From NCBI GenBank assembly GCA_028671895.1, contig CM053799.1, positions 47,865,455 through 47,929,454 of the forward strand: a stretch of DNA of 64,000 nucleotides. Reading direction: 5' to 3'. The stretch comes from Oenanthe sinensis (taxonomy: Eukaryota > Streptophyta > Magnoliopsida > Apiales > Apiaceae). The notes under the pieces are model-generated. The model was not told the origin of the DNA. It ran no database searches and was given only the letters and a program-made list of their open reading frames with translations. A program made the translations under genes and the position numbers. This document shows positions 10,115 through 23,400 of the stretch, piece by piece (the stretch's first letter is position 1; every line of letters starts with the position of its first letter).

Positions 10115-13100
10115 AAAAATTAGTAAAACATTTACTCTTTAGTAAAATAATTTTTATACAAGAACCAAAACAAATACAAATCCAACCGAAATAGATAATA
10201 TCGCCAGTCCCTTTTACCAAGAGATTTTTTTGATTTTTTAATGTGAGATGTTTCTTTTCAGATACAGTATATAAGAACCACATATAGAAAACAAATACCT
10301 TCACTGCTGCTTCACTACCAAGTTCCTTGAGATCATCGAATTTCATAACCTGCCAAGAATTACCACTTGAAAGTCAGCAATGTAAAATAAAGTTTATTAC
10401 TTACTTCTTAATAGTACTCGTAGGAATTTAGTGTGTTCTCCAGAATAAAATAAAATCTACTCAAGAATAATAAATTTTGGCAGGTAATGCCATAATGTAT
10501 CTCTTGTCCTTGACAAATACTACGAAGTATGAACATTAAATAGAATTATTTCATGCCACATCTCTTATTTCAGAAAAAAAAAAATACCAAAATCAATAAG
10601 AAAATCACGCATTAATTTACCTCAGCACAAATAAAACCTCTCTCGAAATCAGTGTGAATTGTTCCTGCAGCCTGAGGAGCCTTTGATTGACGCCGAATTT
10701 GCCAGCACTTTACCTGGAAAAAAATTGATCATTTTCATTGTCATTGTCCGTGAATATATATAGAGGCAATATCCAAGGCAAGAGAAGGTTGTTAGTGCAA
10801 AATATGGTCTGGTAAATCAAAAACGTAAAATCATTTAAGAGAAAACATTCAAGTCAGTAGTAATTGGAAGAAAGAGAACTAAAACATCAAATCAAAATGT
10901 TCAACACAAAAAAATTAATAATATAAATTTCATAATATCGGAACAATAATGGAGAGAAGATGGCATACCTCATCCGGACCTGCTGTAAAAAAGTATATGA
11001 GATTGATAGCTGAGAATCCAGTCTTGATGATCTTTGGGAGTGCGCTGCATTCCAAATCATAGATGTCAGCTTAACAATTCAGGATCACATCTATGGCTAA
11101 TCCAATAGTCTACTCCACAAACCATTATAACTTTTCAATAGCAAGAAGCAACCTGAACTAACCTTTGCAACAGTTTCTCCTCACAATATTTTGCAGCTTC
11201 ATCTGCGGGCATATCAGCAAGATTCCTTTCTAGCACACAACTGAAAGGTATCATAGTTCCACCCCCATGCTCCTGCACCCTAATTTATTCACACACAAAT
11301 AAAAACGTAACTGAACAGAAACCAGTATCAAACTAACTGAATAATTTCGTCCAACATAAAGATCTTGGAATTTGATAGAAAACCCCAAGAACATGATGAA
11401 CATCATATTTCAAAGAATCTGGTTAGAACGAGCTCTTATGTACATCCTAAAAGGGGAATTGTAATCTCTCTCGGAGTTATTATCGATTCAATTATATAAC
11501 AAAAAGCTACAAATTTGTTGTCCTACAGTTAAAATCTATAGCAGTTGTGGAGATATCTTCTATAATTAGCACAAGGTAGTACTTTATTCATTTTCAACTG
11601 TTTTCTCAAAAGTATATCTGTCTACCAGAATATCAAAAAATTGTTTTACCAACACTCTTAAAAGTGCATAGTCTTTTCATACGCAGTACCCCAGTGGTTA
11701 TGCAAACCAACACCAAGATTTTGAATTGATGCTCAAAGAATAGAAATATTTTAGCATGGCAGCAACTATATAAACACCGAACACATTGATATGTATAAGA
11801 TAACATACAAACACAGTATTCATCCTATATTCCTTTTATGACCTCAGTACAGTGATGGTGTAGCACCATTAGTTACACTGGTGAGTGACGATCTATGAAA
11901 GAACGCAACCATAACTGAAGAATTGTATGCCAAGAGAATAGACATACCAAGCATGAATCTTTGGAAGAAACTTGTTCTTCTTTCTTTGATAATCTCTCTC
12001 ATTCATGTTTACCTGCAAATAAATAGCTTATTTCAATTCGTGTGATCATACAAAAATGACCAGGCATGTTAGATCAAGAAATAAAATTTTCCGAAATAAC
12101 TTTTTAATGATCTTGATGATTTTATTAGATAATAGAATAGTAGTTAATAGATACATCCAACAGTAGCCCACTTTGACATGCCTAATATTTGTCAAAGCTA
12201 TATTATATCAGTGTCTATATTCACAACGTCTATACCAAAGACAAATTATGAGCTAATTTGTACATCTAAAAAGCACCACAAGCTCATTGCTAGAGTTACT
12301 CGGATTTAGCAATAGAGAACTCACCAAGTAAACAACAGGTTTGGCAGTGAGCAATTGAAAAGTATTTAATATCTCAATTTCAGCCGCTTTCCATTCTCCT
12401 AACCGCACATCCTTTTCCTGATCAAGCCAGGCTTTGACCTAAAATATAATTAAATAGCCGTCATTCAAAATTATGAGCTAAATCTGCATACAGAATTTAT
12501 ATTACGATACAACATAAAGCTGGACCAGATTATGGTTTCATCATTGTTACAGGAAAATCACTTACATACAAATCACAAAATAGAGAGTTGGTTTTTTAAG
12601 CTATAGATCTTAGCTGAGAAAATACTTGTTAATAACTTAATATAATTAAATAATTCAAAGAGAAAGAGTAGGCCTGTCTACTTCATAGATATGGTATTAG
12701 CTACTCACATTTTTGCTTCTTCAATTGCCATAACAAATTTATCCTACAGTCCACCATATAACAAAAGATGAATTATAAGTTTGAAGACGAAATGAGATCC
12801 TAGAAATTTTTATATTCTTATTGGAATTAACCACTCACCGTATATCTTTACATATGCTTTCTACAACAAGTTAGCATTGTGAGTACGATGAATGTTTTTA
12901 GGTGTTTCTGCAAGCACTAAGCAGATATGTTGTTAATGACGAAAGGACCAACAAGCCAGTTAATATATACACACACACACAAATAGCTACAGCCCTTTTT
13001 TTGCACTTCAGGATCGAGGGTACAACTTCAACCCTGCCCTGGCACATATAGCCCAGAGAGCCATAGATGGAGAAAGAGTTCTTCAAGAAGATTGAAAGAA

Positions 13101-16100
13101 AGAATAGGCCATAATTTACGTCTTGTACCCGGGGTTTTTGAAATAAGAATGAAGAAAAGTGAAGGAAGCGAAGTAAAGCAAGAAGTATGAGATTGGTCAC
13201 CTATCTTAAGGAGACCAGATAAAGTTCAATAGAAGTTCAAACAGACACTGTCAGATATATATCGTGTTAAATGAGTTCCATAAACTGTATAAATCAGATT
13301 TATCGGAGAGATGAATTAAAACTGGTTAACTATGCCTCAATCAAGATGTAATAACACTATTGCATTAAGAGAAATAAAACTCAAGTACTAAACACGTGGG
13401 GAACTGATTTAGAGAAAGCGTTCAGTTACAGATAGTTCCTAAAACTTGTTAACTGATAAACATATGATACCTGAATGTAAGGAAACCATTTACAATAACA
13501 GAATAAATTATTGGACCATAACCAGAAAATAACATATTAAGGTATGCCGCCGAATAAGAATGTGATGAATGTCACTTCCACAGACCTTTAGGCACAACTC
13601 ATGTTCTATTTTTAATTGCTTGTCATTGCTCCTCTTCATGCTCTTCTCAACATCCTCTATGGTTCTTGCCATGAACTCGAGATCCTTAAGTTGCAAAGAT
13701 CAGAAAAATTCAGGATTAACTTTAACATAAGGAGCATATTGATATTGACAAGTACTTGAAAGTAAATATTCAGTTATAGATTTAGCAAAAAAAAAATATC
13801 AGTTACGGAAAAACAAAATCAGGGACAACAATTTAAAAAGATAACTCGAGAATAAGTGCTTTAGGTTAACAAAGTTTGCCTGATGGAAATTCCAATCATC
13901 AAACTACATTTTGGAAACACCAAAACATTTTCATTGTATTAAAGGACTGTCTTAGCCATCATCAAATTCTAATACAAAACTCAAAAGGGTAATATAATAT
14001 ATATCCATCATATGGCCATTTGAGGGCATGTCTACCAAATGACACTATCAATAATCATTATATCAAAATATAACTTAAAGTTTTGATTCAGCAATGCAGG
14101 TCAGAGGAACCACAAAATGCAAAAGTTGATTTGAACTTTGAATGCAAGATTGAATATTGCATTAAAAGCATGCTGATGACTTAGCAAAAAATTGTGGATG
14201 TAGGGAACATGGTTAAATGATTTACGGCACTGCTTGGATAATAAAAAAAAGAAAAGGAAAACATAGGTACCTATATAAGAGGTATGGAGATTCAATGACA
14301 AGCAATAGAAGTATCCTGGTAAAGAGACAATTGATCCTAACATCTTGATAAATATATATTCCTCACCCAATATGAATGGCCATTTAAGTTGAATTACTTG
14401 TCTGCAAAAATGTGGCATTTTAATGGCTAAATTACTACCTAACAACAAATGATAGGAAACACGATTCTAATATTTATTGCATTAGTTATTCATCCTCTTG
14501 ATCTTGCTCACACTTGCGGGAACATTCAGTGAGAAATTATCGGTACTTAAAAAAGCAACTAAAATAATACTTTGCAGTAAACTGTTTGGAACAGTATAAC
14601 TATACATGTACACATACACTGAGACACACCTTGATAATTCGAAAGGAAATAACTTCACCGTTTTTAAAAAGAGCCTATAATATTTCTAATAAATTTAATC
14701 ACCATACCTAATTTCTGCCGACACCCACCAGTCTCCAAATAATAACATAAAAGATCATTTAACAATAACTGAATATTTTCTTTTGTAATTCGCACCATTT
14801 TATGTCAAGTTTCGGTGTAGAGCTATATTGGTTAAAAAATAATCTCACTAACAAGTAACAGGTAGATGTAATCATCAAATTTACTAACAATACAAACATT
14901 ACCTTGAGCCGTAACTCTTGACTTATGGTCTCCAGATCCCTCACGGGATCCACAGTGTCATCAACATGGGTAATTTCAGGATCATCAAAAGCACCTAATA
15001 CAAAAGGAACATAAATTTAAAGAATAAACACCAATCAGAAGCATGGGTAAAAAGTCCTCAACTTACCTAAACTAAAAAGGTCCATGATTATTGTTATTGT
15101 CAGTATTAGTCTACAAAGTTCCAAATCCATTACATCTTCTTTTCTTCCTCTTAGATTTCTGTATTTTTACGTATCCACATACAGTTAAGATTCCATGTCA
15201 TTTTCCAATATATTATCTTTTATAGTTTACCTGTGCAGCTTCAAGATATATTGATAATTGAAAATATGTATCTTAACTGGGCATTTTTATCAAGAGAAAA
15301 TTAACTAATCCATTATAACATTAGAAATTTAACTAATGCCTAATCCATTATAACATTGTTGGCCTAGTAGTTTCTACAAAAGAGAGCCAACAGAGGAATA
15401 CTTTCTATGCTTGTAATTATCATACATGAATCGCAAATAGCTAAATAAGCATCACGTGTGAGTAAAACCAAAAACTTAAAAACAAAAACAAAAAACATAG
15501 ACGTGATGAGTCATAAAAAGCAGGTATAATACAATTCGCATTCAAGGTGCTTATATGGTTTGCATCTATTCTATACTACTACCAAGCAATAAATAACAAA
15601 ACCTAATTTGCATCGACCTGAAACAAGGTAACACTTGGCGATTTCTGATTAATACTTTCTTATTTATTAGATACCAGTACAACATTCTTTTTACTACAAT
15701 CTGACCATGATGAGGAAAAAACTAAATTCGTAGCTAGTAGATAGTTTCCACGTAAAGATACATATTGTTAACACTGAAGGTCAATGCATATAAGTTGGAA
15801 TTATCTACAAATTCCAAGTAGTGGCCTAAAAGGATTATACAAAGCAAAGTAGCAATCTTACGTAAGACATGGAAAATGCCATCAACTGCACGGATGTGAG
15901 ACAAGAAATTGTTTCCAAGTCCTTGACCTTCATGAGCACCTTTGACCAACCCAGCAATATCATGGATTTCTAGAAAAGCTGCTACCTGACCAAACGAATA
16001 AAAAGTAAATGTAATTGACACATGAAATCTCAGCTACATTTGAAAGGTTTAATTCGGTACAGGCTAACAACACAGTTGAACAATAGGAATCTCAGCTGCA

Positions 16101-18063
16101 TTTAATACTTTTAAGTTGTTTATTGGTTACAATGAAACCAATGAAAGACAAAATTCTTCAACTAAACAAATACTTATGGTTGCAGTATTGTATTAATAAA
16201 GTGCATTATATTTTAGGCATTGAAGTCACAAACCTCACTCTTTGGTTTATACATTTGGCAAAGCCATTCAAACCGCTCATCTGGAATGTATACACGGGCC
16301 TCATTGGGTTCTATAGTACAGAAAGGGTAATTCTCTGCTGGTATTGACAATTTTGTGAGCGTGTTAAAAAGAGTAGATTTGCCAACATTTGGCATCCCAA
16401 CCTGAAATCCAAGCAAAAAGATCAAACTTACAATTAACTCTGAAGAAAAATCACGAAAATAAAAGGATCTTTATACTGCACATTACTCACGCTTAAGTAA
16501 TACATAACATAAAAGGATCTTCATGAAATACGAGTTAAATAGTTAGCAATAAAGAGAACAATAATAATTTTTTCAAATTTATTTAAACATGATGTAACAC
16601 CCCCTCCCCCAACAAAATAAGATGACTAGTTGCATTGGGAAATACACTTAGTTGCTAACTTTACTGATATTGAATATTGATGTTCTTGATAATTGTACTA
16701 CCATTCACATTTTTTATTAATTTAACGCATATAATTAAAAAGAAAAAAAATCATGGACTCTAATCATTTTCTTTACATTTTAAGTTCCATGAAGCACGAC
16801 AAGTCATTGGTGTCAGATATTGAGTTTTTGGAAGGAATTTTTATAATGTTGTAATTTATGAGCACTAAAAATATTACCAATTATTAATAAAAAATACCTA
16901 AAGTTATTCATGTTTCCAGAACTACAAGTATAAGCAAGATGGAGTAATTCTGTTATGCCTTTATTTACTATGAAAATCATTATTCTGGGGGAAGTTCATA
17001 AAAATGGTATCTGACCACCATATGTTTTAGTATCTATGTACTTTCGTAGAATTAATTATTGCAATAGAAATGAAAGACAATAGCCATTGCATCTTAATTA
17101 CAAATAATTAAATATTACATAAAACGGACAATCAACAAATTCTATATACACCAAAAACTCAAGTATTCTGCAAGAAATTGACCAGAATGTTGAAACTTTC
17201 TGTTCCGTTCAATATTCATCAGCTACCAACTTGAACCAATTACTTTGTTTATTTCATCAAAATTTAACCTTAAATAAAACAGCAAGATTACAAACATCAA
17301 TGCCGCAATGATGGGTTATAAAAGAAAAAAATAGCAATGTGATTGAGGAGAAAAGGCCCTATATGTCACAATTTGAGGCAGAAATGCCCTAAATGGCACA
17401 ACTCGTAATAATGGCCCTAAATAGCACTCCAAAACGCTACATAGTGTGGTGTGCTGGAAAAAAGGTGAAAACGCTGTTTCGTGTAGTTTTTTGCACTTTT
17501 TTTTAATTTTTTTCGGGGAGAAACGCTACTTCGTGTAGCGTTTTGTATTTTTTTTAATTTTTTTGGGGGAAAACGTTACTTTATCTTGGATTTTGGGCTA
17601 AAAAACGCAACTTAAAGTAGCGTTTTTGGGGAGATTTTTTTTTCTTTTCAAAACTCTACACGATGTAGCGTTTTGGTGTGTTATTTAGGGCCATTTTTTC
17701 GGGGTGTGCCGTTTAGGACATTTTCTCCCCAAATTGTGACATACAAGGCCAACACCCGTGATTGAGTCGGTTCTAGAAGATGGTGAAATAATTGCTCAAA
17801 TTCCATATTCCATATATTAGTAAACATCAGATTAACTAACTTCAACATCAAATGATTCATTTTAATATCCACATCTTGGAATATTAGTCAGTAATTGGTC
17901 TAATATATTTTATTAAAATAGTATTAGACGAGAGAGGGGGCGAGAGAGGGGGAGAGAGAGGGAGAGAGAGAGATGAGCATACGATTCCAATTTTGAGGTG
18001 AGACGAGAAGCGGCCGAGAATCGGCTTCTCAACAGGTGCAGATTTAGCTGCTTTGGGAGGCAT
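9812..18063 (-). CDS. OLA1: Obg-like ATPase 1 (YchF/OLA1 family P-loop NTPase), complete, 12 exons
   Basis: Exons: 17983-18063, 16234-16401, 15862-15985, 14903-14994, 13586-13684, 12325-12438, 11948-12012, 11163-11279, 10969-11044, 10621-10713, 10299-10349, 9812-9910. Phases all close to give 392 residues, near the family length of about 394. The start MPPKAAKSAPVEKPILGRF at 18063 is the conserved one; an in-frame ATG four codons upstream is less likely. The P-loop GMPNVGKST follows the exon 1/2 junction. G3 is DIAGLVKGAHEGQGLG. The G4-like motif is NMNE, the NxxE form that gives YchF/OLA1 its ATP preference. A TGS domain lies at the C-terminus (MKFDDLKELGSEAAVK to DGDIIYFKFN). Members are cytosolic ATPases tied to ribosomes, translation and stress responses. 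No lesion was seen, so it is likely functional. Introns hold microsatellites and one foldback element. Confidence 0.96.
10059..10110. repeat. (GT)n-(GA)n compound microsatellite in OLA1 intron 11
   Basis: About 23 bases of GT repeat are followed directly by about 28 bases of GA repeat. It lies in the intron between the 10299-10349 and 9812-9910 exons. Likely length-polymorphic. Confidence 0.95.
17341..17762. repeat. Foldback element, copy 1, inside OLA1 intron 1
   Basis: The ends are inverted: the left part reads GGCCCTATATGTCACAATTT and the right part AAATTGTGACATACAAGGCC. Further inward the words AATGGCCCTAAATAGCACTC and GTGTTATTTAGGGCCATT pair. The centre holds several palindromes built on AAAACGCTAC..GTAGCGTTTT. 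A second copy in the same orientation lies at 58557-58976. No open frame; non-autonomous. Confidence 0.85.
17927..17974. repeat. GA-rich microsatellite next to the OLA1 exon 1 splice donor
   Basis: Imperfect (GAGA/GAGAGGGG)n on the plus strand, which is (CT)n in the transcript. It begins within about 10 bases downstream of the exon 1 donor (GTATGC at 17982-17977). Such a pyrimidine tract just inside the intron could influence use of the donor. Confidence 0.85.
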
Positions 18064-18120
18064 CTTCAAATTCAATTGAATTGAAATGAAAGAGATAATA
18101 TAATTGTAGTAGCAGCTTTG

Positions 18121-18210
18121 CTAGGGTTTTGTGTGGGGTGGGGGGGGGGGGGGGGGGGGGGTGAAGACGAGTGGTGACTCGGTGGGAGACTTGATGATAG
18201 TATTTATACC
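18121..18210 (-). promoter_or_regulatory. OLA1 core promoter and leader: TATA box, homopolymer tract, telo-box
   Basis: On the minus strand GGTATAAATA lies at about 18201-18210, which would place transcription start near 18165-18175. The leader then contains an unbroken run of 22 C (plus-strand G, 18140-18161) and AAAACCCTAG at 18121-18130, a telo-box typical of translation-related genes. The ATG is at 18063. The G-rich strand is the template strand. Confidence 0.65.
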
Positions 18211-18370
18211 GGATACCCACTCATTTCTAGGCTTACTCAACATTTGCTTTTTATATTTTTCTTATACTTCGATTTTTTTGTAAAAGTTGTGTGAAAATTA
18301 TTGATTAAAATTTATTATCAAAAACCAACATAATTTTTAATAAATCTAACTTAAAAGTATTTTAAGTTAG

Positions 18371-18592
18371 GTATAAATTGGATCACATTTGTATTTCTCA
18401 CAACATTTTACTCTCAATCTCTTTGTTTTCCCGACTCTTGATTTTTCATCTTATTATATCTCAAATATTTTGCCTCTTAATAAAAGCATTATATAAAGTT
18501 GTTTGTACACGTGAATATGAAATGAAGTTGTTAATGTTTTATCTCCTAAATACTCTCTAATTTATAGCTATTATATAATATATTACATAATA
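18371..18592 (+). repeat. 5' LTR remnant of the Copia element
   Basis: Aligns with 25319-25540, sharing for example TATAAATTGGAT, GTTGTTTGTACACGTGAATA-like sequence, and CTCTCTAATTTATAGCTA. The first roughly 140 bp of the LTR, seen at 25181-25318, have no counterpart upstream. The match begins abruptly at about 18371. Confidence 0.85.
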
Positions 18593-18851
18593 CATTATCA
18601 GATCAAACATAAAAGGGAGGAGATATCATGAAGCATACAAAAGAGCAGTAGTGTGTACTGGATTTACATTGAAAAGGAAGCACAATGGATATTGGATTTT
18701 ATATAACAAAAGACAAATATCGTAGAGTTAGTGGATTTTACATAAACTAAAAAAGAATTACAAGGAAGTCACAAATATTTGTATGGTCTATACTCCAAAA
18801 GCGGTACCATCTTATATAATTCCATCTGTATGCTATGTATTAATTTTAGTT

Positions 18852-19355
18852 AGAGCTGTAAACGAACCGGACATGTTCGGTAAGCTCGGTATGTTCGTCC
18901 GTGTTCGAGTTCGTTAAGCTCGTCCGATAAGCTTAACGAACTCGAGTTCGAACAATAAAATATGTTCGGTAAGGTTACCGAACATTGTTCGGTTCGTTAA
19001 GATTTTCGTCCGAGTTCGTTAAGAGTTCGTCCGAGTTCGTTCGAGTTCGGTAAGCTCGAGTTCGTTCGATAAAAAATAATAATATTTACATTTTTTTTAT
19101 TTTTTAAATTATTATATTTATTTTTTTTACCAAATTATATATATAATTACCGAAATGTTCGTGTTCGGTTCGTGTTCGGTTCGGTTCGGTATGTTCGCGA
19201 ACTGTTCGTGTTCGTTCGGTTCGTTACCGAACTCGAGTTCGGACAAGAAAAATTGTCCGATAAGCTTACCGAACATTGTTCGGTTCGTTAAGAATTTGTT
19301 CGTGTTCGTTAAAAGTTCGTCCGAGTTCGTCCGAGTTCGGTTCGTTTACAGCTCT
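18852..19355. mobile_element. Mutator-like MITE nested in the Copia leader, with 10 bp target-site duplication
   Basis: The 504 bp element has terminal inverted repeats AGAGCTGTAAACGAACCG and CGGTTCGTTTACAGCTCT. It is flanked on both sides by the direct repeat AATTTTAGTT (18842-18851 and 19356-19365). A duplication of 9-10 bp points to Mutator-type insertion. The interior is dominated by GTTCG/CGAAC words with an AT-rich centre. Non-coding. Confidence 0.85.
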
Positions 19356-19666
19356 AATTTTAGTTGTTTATTTTATGAGCCTAAAATAATATTTGGGTTA
19401 CTGGATTCTTGGCTTTATGTAACTATGATACTTGTCAAATTCAATTTCTTTTATATAACTATGATACTCATGTGTTCCATTAGATACTTTTATGTTTCTT
19501 GTAGATTAAATAAATTTCATGCACCTGTGTATTGCTTGCATTATCTACTTGCAACTTACATGCCATAAACATATATGTCTTATTCTACTTCTGCAAATCT
19601 GATTATGACTTTAACTTACTCTGTTTCAAACCAGCTTAAGCCTAAAATGATTTTTCTATATAATTC

Positions 19667-19671
<5 letters not shown>

Positions 19672-19713
<42 letters not shown>
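19672..19713. repeat. (TA)n microsatellite
   Basis: About 40 bases of uninterrupted TA repeat within the Copia leader region. Confidence 0.95.
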
Positions 19714-19716
<3 letters not shown>

Positions 19717-20422
19717 AAGAAAAAAATTTGGGATAACTTAAATTATCTCAAAATTTATATATGAGACAAATTTTTTTCTTTTCTTTTTCTAAAGTTTCTT
19801 TTAAATAATAGTTATATACTTGATATCCCATCACTTTTTACTTGATAAATGGATAGTTCTCTAAAAATTATATAATTATTTGTCAAATTTGCTATGTTAC
19901 AAATTTGTAAATCTTTTGCTGCATTTTTTTTTACTTGCAAAATGTTAGCATGAATAATTATTACTATTGAGTACCATCACATGTATGAGTTAAATATGTA
20001 TTTGTATATCTTACAGTATGGTTATATCTCAGTTAGATTAGCATGTGTCGCAAATTTTACAAAATTGCAGAATCAATATGACATTATTTATATTTAACTA
20101 TAATTATTTGGCTAAATATGATTATTTTCTAATGAGAGTGGATATCTACTTTTTACTTAAACCCAATGTGCAACTTTTAGGATTGATTTTTGATCTGCTT
20201 TAGTATTTTACTATAATTTGTACACTATACTAGTACTGTAACATGTCTTTTGTCTGCACTTTTTCTATTTATTTTTTTCCATAATTTGTACTTATCTTTT
20301 AGCTTATAGATAACTACTAGTTCTGCTTATTACATGTAATAATAAAACAGGTTAACAATGATTATATTGACTATATATGCTTGCTTTAATACTAATTTGA
20401 AGTTATATTCATAATAGTGACA

Positions 20423-23400
20423 ATGTCAAATCTTACAAAACTTGAGTTCAATGCTCTTAATATTTCTGGAAAAAAATATTTGACATAGATTCTTGATGTT
20501 GATATTCATCTTAATGCTATGGGTCTTGGAGACACCATAAAAGAAGAGAATACAACATCTCAGCAAGATAAGGCAAAGGCCATGATATTTCTTCATCAAC
20601 ATCTTCATGAAAACTTGAAAACTGAATACTTGACTATTAAGGATCCATCAACTCTTTGGAAGGATCTAAAAGAGAGATATAACCACCAGAAAATGGTAAA
20701 TATTGCCTAAGGCTCGCTATGATTGGTTACACTTGCGTTTGCAAGATTTTAAAAGTGTTAGTGAGAATAACTTTGCAATGTTTAAAATTACGTCTCAATT
20801 GAAATTATGTGGTGAGAGTACCACCGATAAAAATATGTTGGAAAAGACATTCTCTACTTTCCACGCTAATAATATGCTCCTGCATCAGAAATATCGTGAA
20901 ATAGGATTTGAAAAATATTCTAAACTTATTTCATGCATACTCCTTGCTGAACAGAATAACAAACTCTTAATGAAAAACTATCAAGTACGTCCAACTGGTT
21001 CAACACCATTCCCTGTAGCGAATGTTGTAATTAATAATAAACATGGGCAAAATAAACAATCTAGACGTGGGCGTGGGCGTGGATTTGGACGTGGTCAAGA
21101 CCATAACCACCAAAATCTCTCAAAATTTAAAAGAAATCATCACCACTAGAAGTGGACTAAAAATGAGGAAAATCCCAAGGGAGGCTTGATGTTTAAAATG
21201 GCTGAAAATACTTGTCATCGCTGTGGAATGAAGGGTCATTGAAGTCGTACATGTCGTACCTCCAAATATCTTGTTGACCTCTATCAAGCTTTTCTGAAAG
21301 GTGCTGAAACTAATTTCATTGAAAAAGATGACCCTTTAGGTATCGCTCACCTTGAAGCACACCGTGGAGTTGGAGACCAAACAAATCCTTTGGGAATTAC
21401 CTACATGGAAGTTGATGATTTTTTTGAAGACGTTGATGTGGATTTTGTCGAAATTGGAGGCCATGAGGGAAATTATAAATAAAGAAAAGATGATTTTTTT
21501 TTGCTTACCTAGTATTTAAATTTGAACTTTAATTAACGTATATAATTGACCCTACTTTCTATATTGTAATTTCCTTTTAATCATGAATGAAATATTTGAG
21601 ATATTATATTACCTTTATATTTCTTAAAATGCTTATTTACTTATTTTTCTCTTGAAGAAAAATGGTCGGCAGTCTCTCATCATGTGTTGTAGAAAATGAG
21701 GAATCACTTTGTTTGGCGGATAGTGCAACAACACATACAATTTTTGGTGCATCTGATCTCATTGAAGGCTCCGAAAGAGTAAATATAGTGTTACCCAATG
21801 GTACATAATTTATCATCAATGATGCAATATTTTCTGCCAGATCAAAAAGAAACCTCTTGAGTTTTAAAGATATACGAAGAAATGGTTATCAAATTGAGAT
21901 AACAAATAAAAATGATGAAAAATATTTATATATCACGTCAATTGTCTCGGGGAGGAACAAATAATAGAAGAACTCTCATTATATAAATATGGATTGTATT
22001 ATACTTTTATTAAATCAGTAGAGACACATATGTTGATAAACCAAAGAATATATCCATAAAATTTTAATATATGGTATGACCGTTTAGGTAATTCGGGTCA
22101 TGTAATGATGCGAAGAATCATAGAAAACTCAAATGGGCATCCATTAAAAAATAAATTTGTCCCATTGCCCAAAGATATCTCTTATGTTGCTTGTTTTCAA
22201 GGAAAACTAATAACAAGACCATCTCCTTTAAAAGTTGCAACTGAATGTCCAACATTTTTGGAACGAATACAAGGAGATATATGTGGATCTATTACCCCAT
22301 CAAGTGGCCCATTTCAGTACTTTATGGTACTTGTAGATGTTTCGACATATTGGTCACATGTTAGTTTATTATCCACTCGTAATGTGGTATTTGCAAGACT
22401 TTTTGCTCAAATAATTCGGTTGAGGACACAATTTTTGGATCATGCAATTAAGAAAATCTGAATGGATAATGTAGGAGAATTCATATCTCAATCTTTTAAA
22501 GATTATTGCATGACAATTGGGTTTGACATAGAATATCTGGTTCCTCACACACATACCCAAAATGATTTAGCGGAATCTTTTATTAAGCGGTTAAAGTTGA
22601 TTGCTAGACCTTTATTCATGAGGACACATTTACCAAATACTGCATGGGGACATGCAATATTACATGCTGCATCACTTGTTCGTTTAAGACCAACTGCTTA
22701 TCATAAATATTCATCATTACAGCTTGTAAATGGTCAAGAACCAAATATCTCTCACTTAAGAGTTTTTGGGTGCGCAGTTTATGTTCCGATATCATCTCCC
22801 CAACGAGCGAAAATGGGTTCCTAAATAAGATTAGGGGTATATATTGGGTTTGACTCTCCCTCAATTATTAAATATTTAGAGCGCACGACTGGTGATTTAT
22901 TTAAAGTAAGATTTGTCGACTGTCAATTTGATGAGACAATTTTTCCTGCATTAGGGGGAGAGAAGTCAAAATTTGATAAAGAAAGACAAGAAATTTTGTG
23001 GAATGCAACATCTTTGTCTCATTATGATCCTCGCACAAATCAATGTGAACTTAAAGTTCAAAAGATTATCCACCTATAAAAAGTTGTAAATACATTGCCT
23101 GATTCATTCACTGATGTTAAGACAGTGACAAAGTCACATATACCAGCTATCAATGTTCCTTGTAAAATAAAACTTCTTGGTGAAGAAAATAAAATCATGC
23201 TAGCAAATGAGTCTAAAGCACGCCAGAAGCGTGATAGACCTATTGGATCCAAGGATAAAAATCCTAGAAAAGCAAGGAAACTTGATAAGCAAACTGGTAC
23301 ATCAAATGACATCATTTCTAAAGAAATAGATTTCATCAATAAAGAGACGTCTTTAAAAGATGATCAAACACCTGAAACTGAAGACAATGAAGAGATCTCG

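Noticed and set aside
19155..19568. 137-codon frame beginning in the Mutator-like MITE
   Set aside because: It runs from the GTTCG-rich repeat into AT-rich leader; composition reflects the repeat, not a protein.
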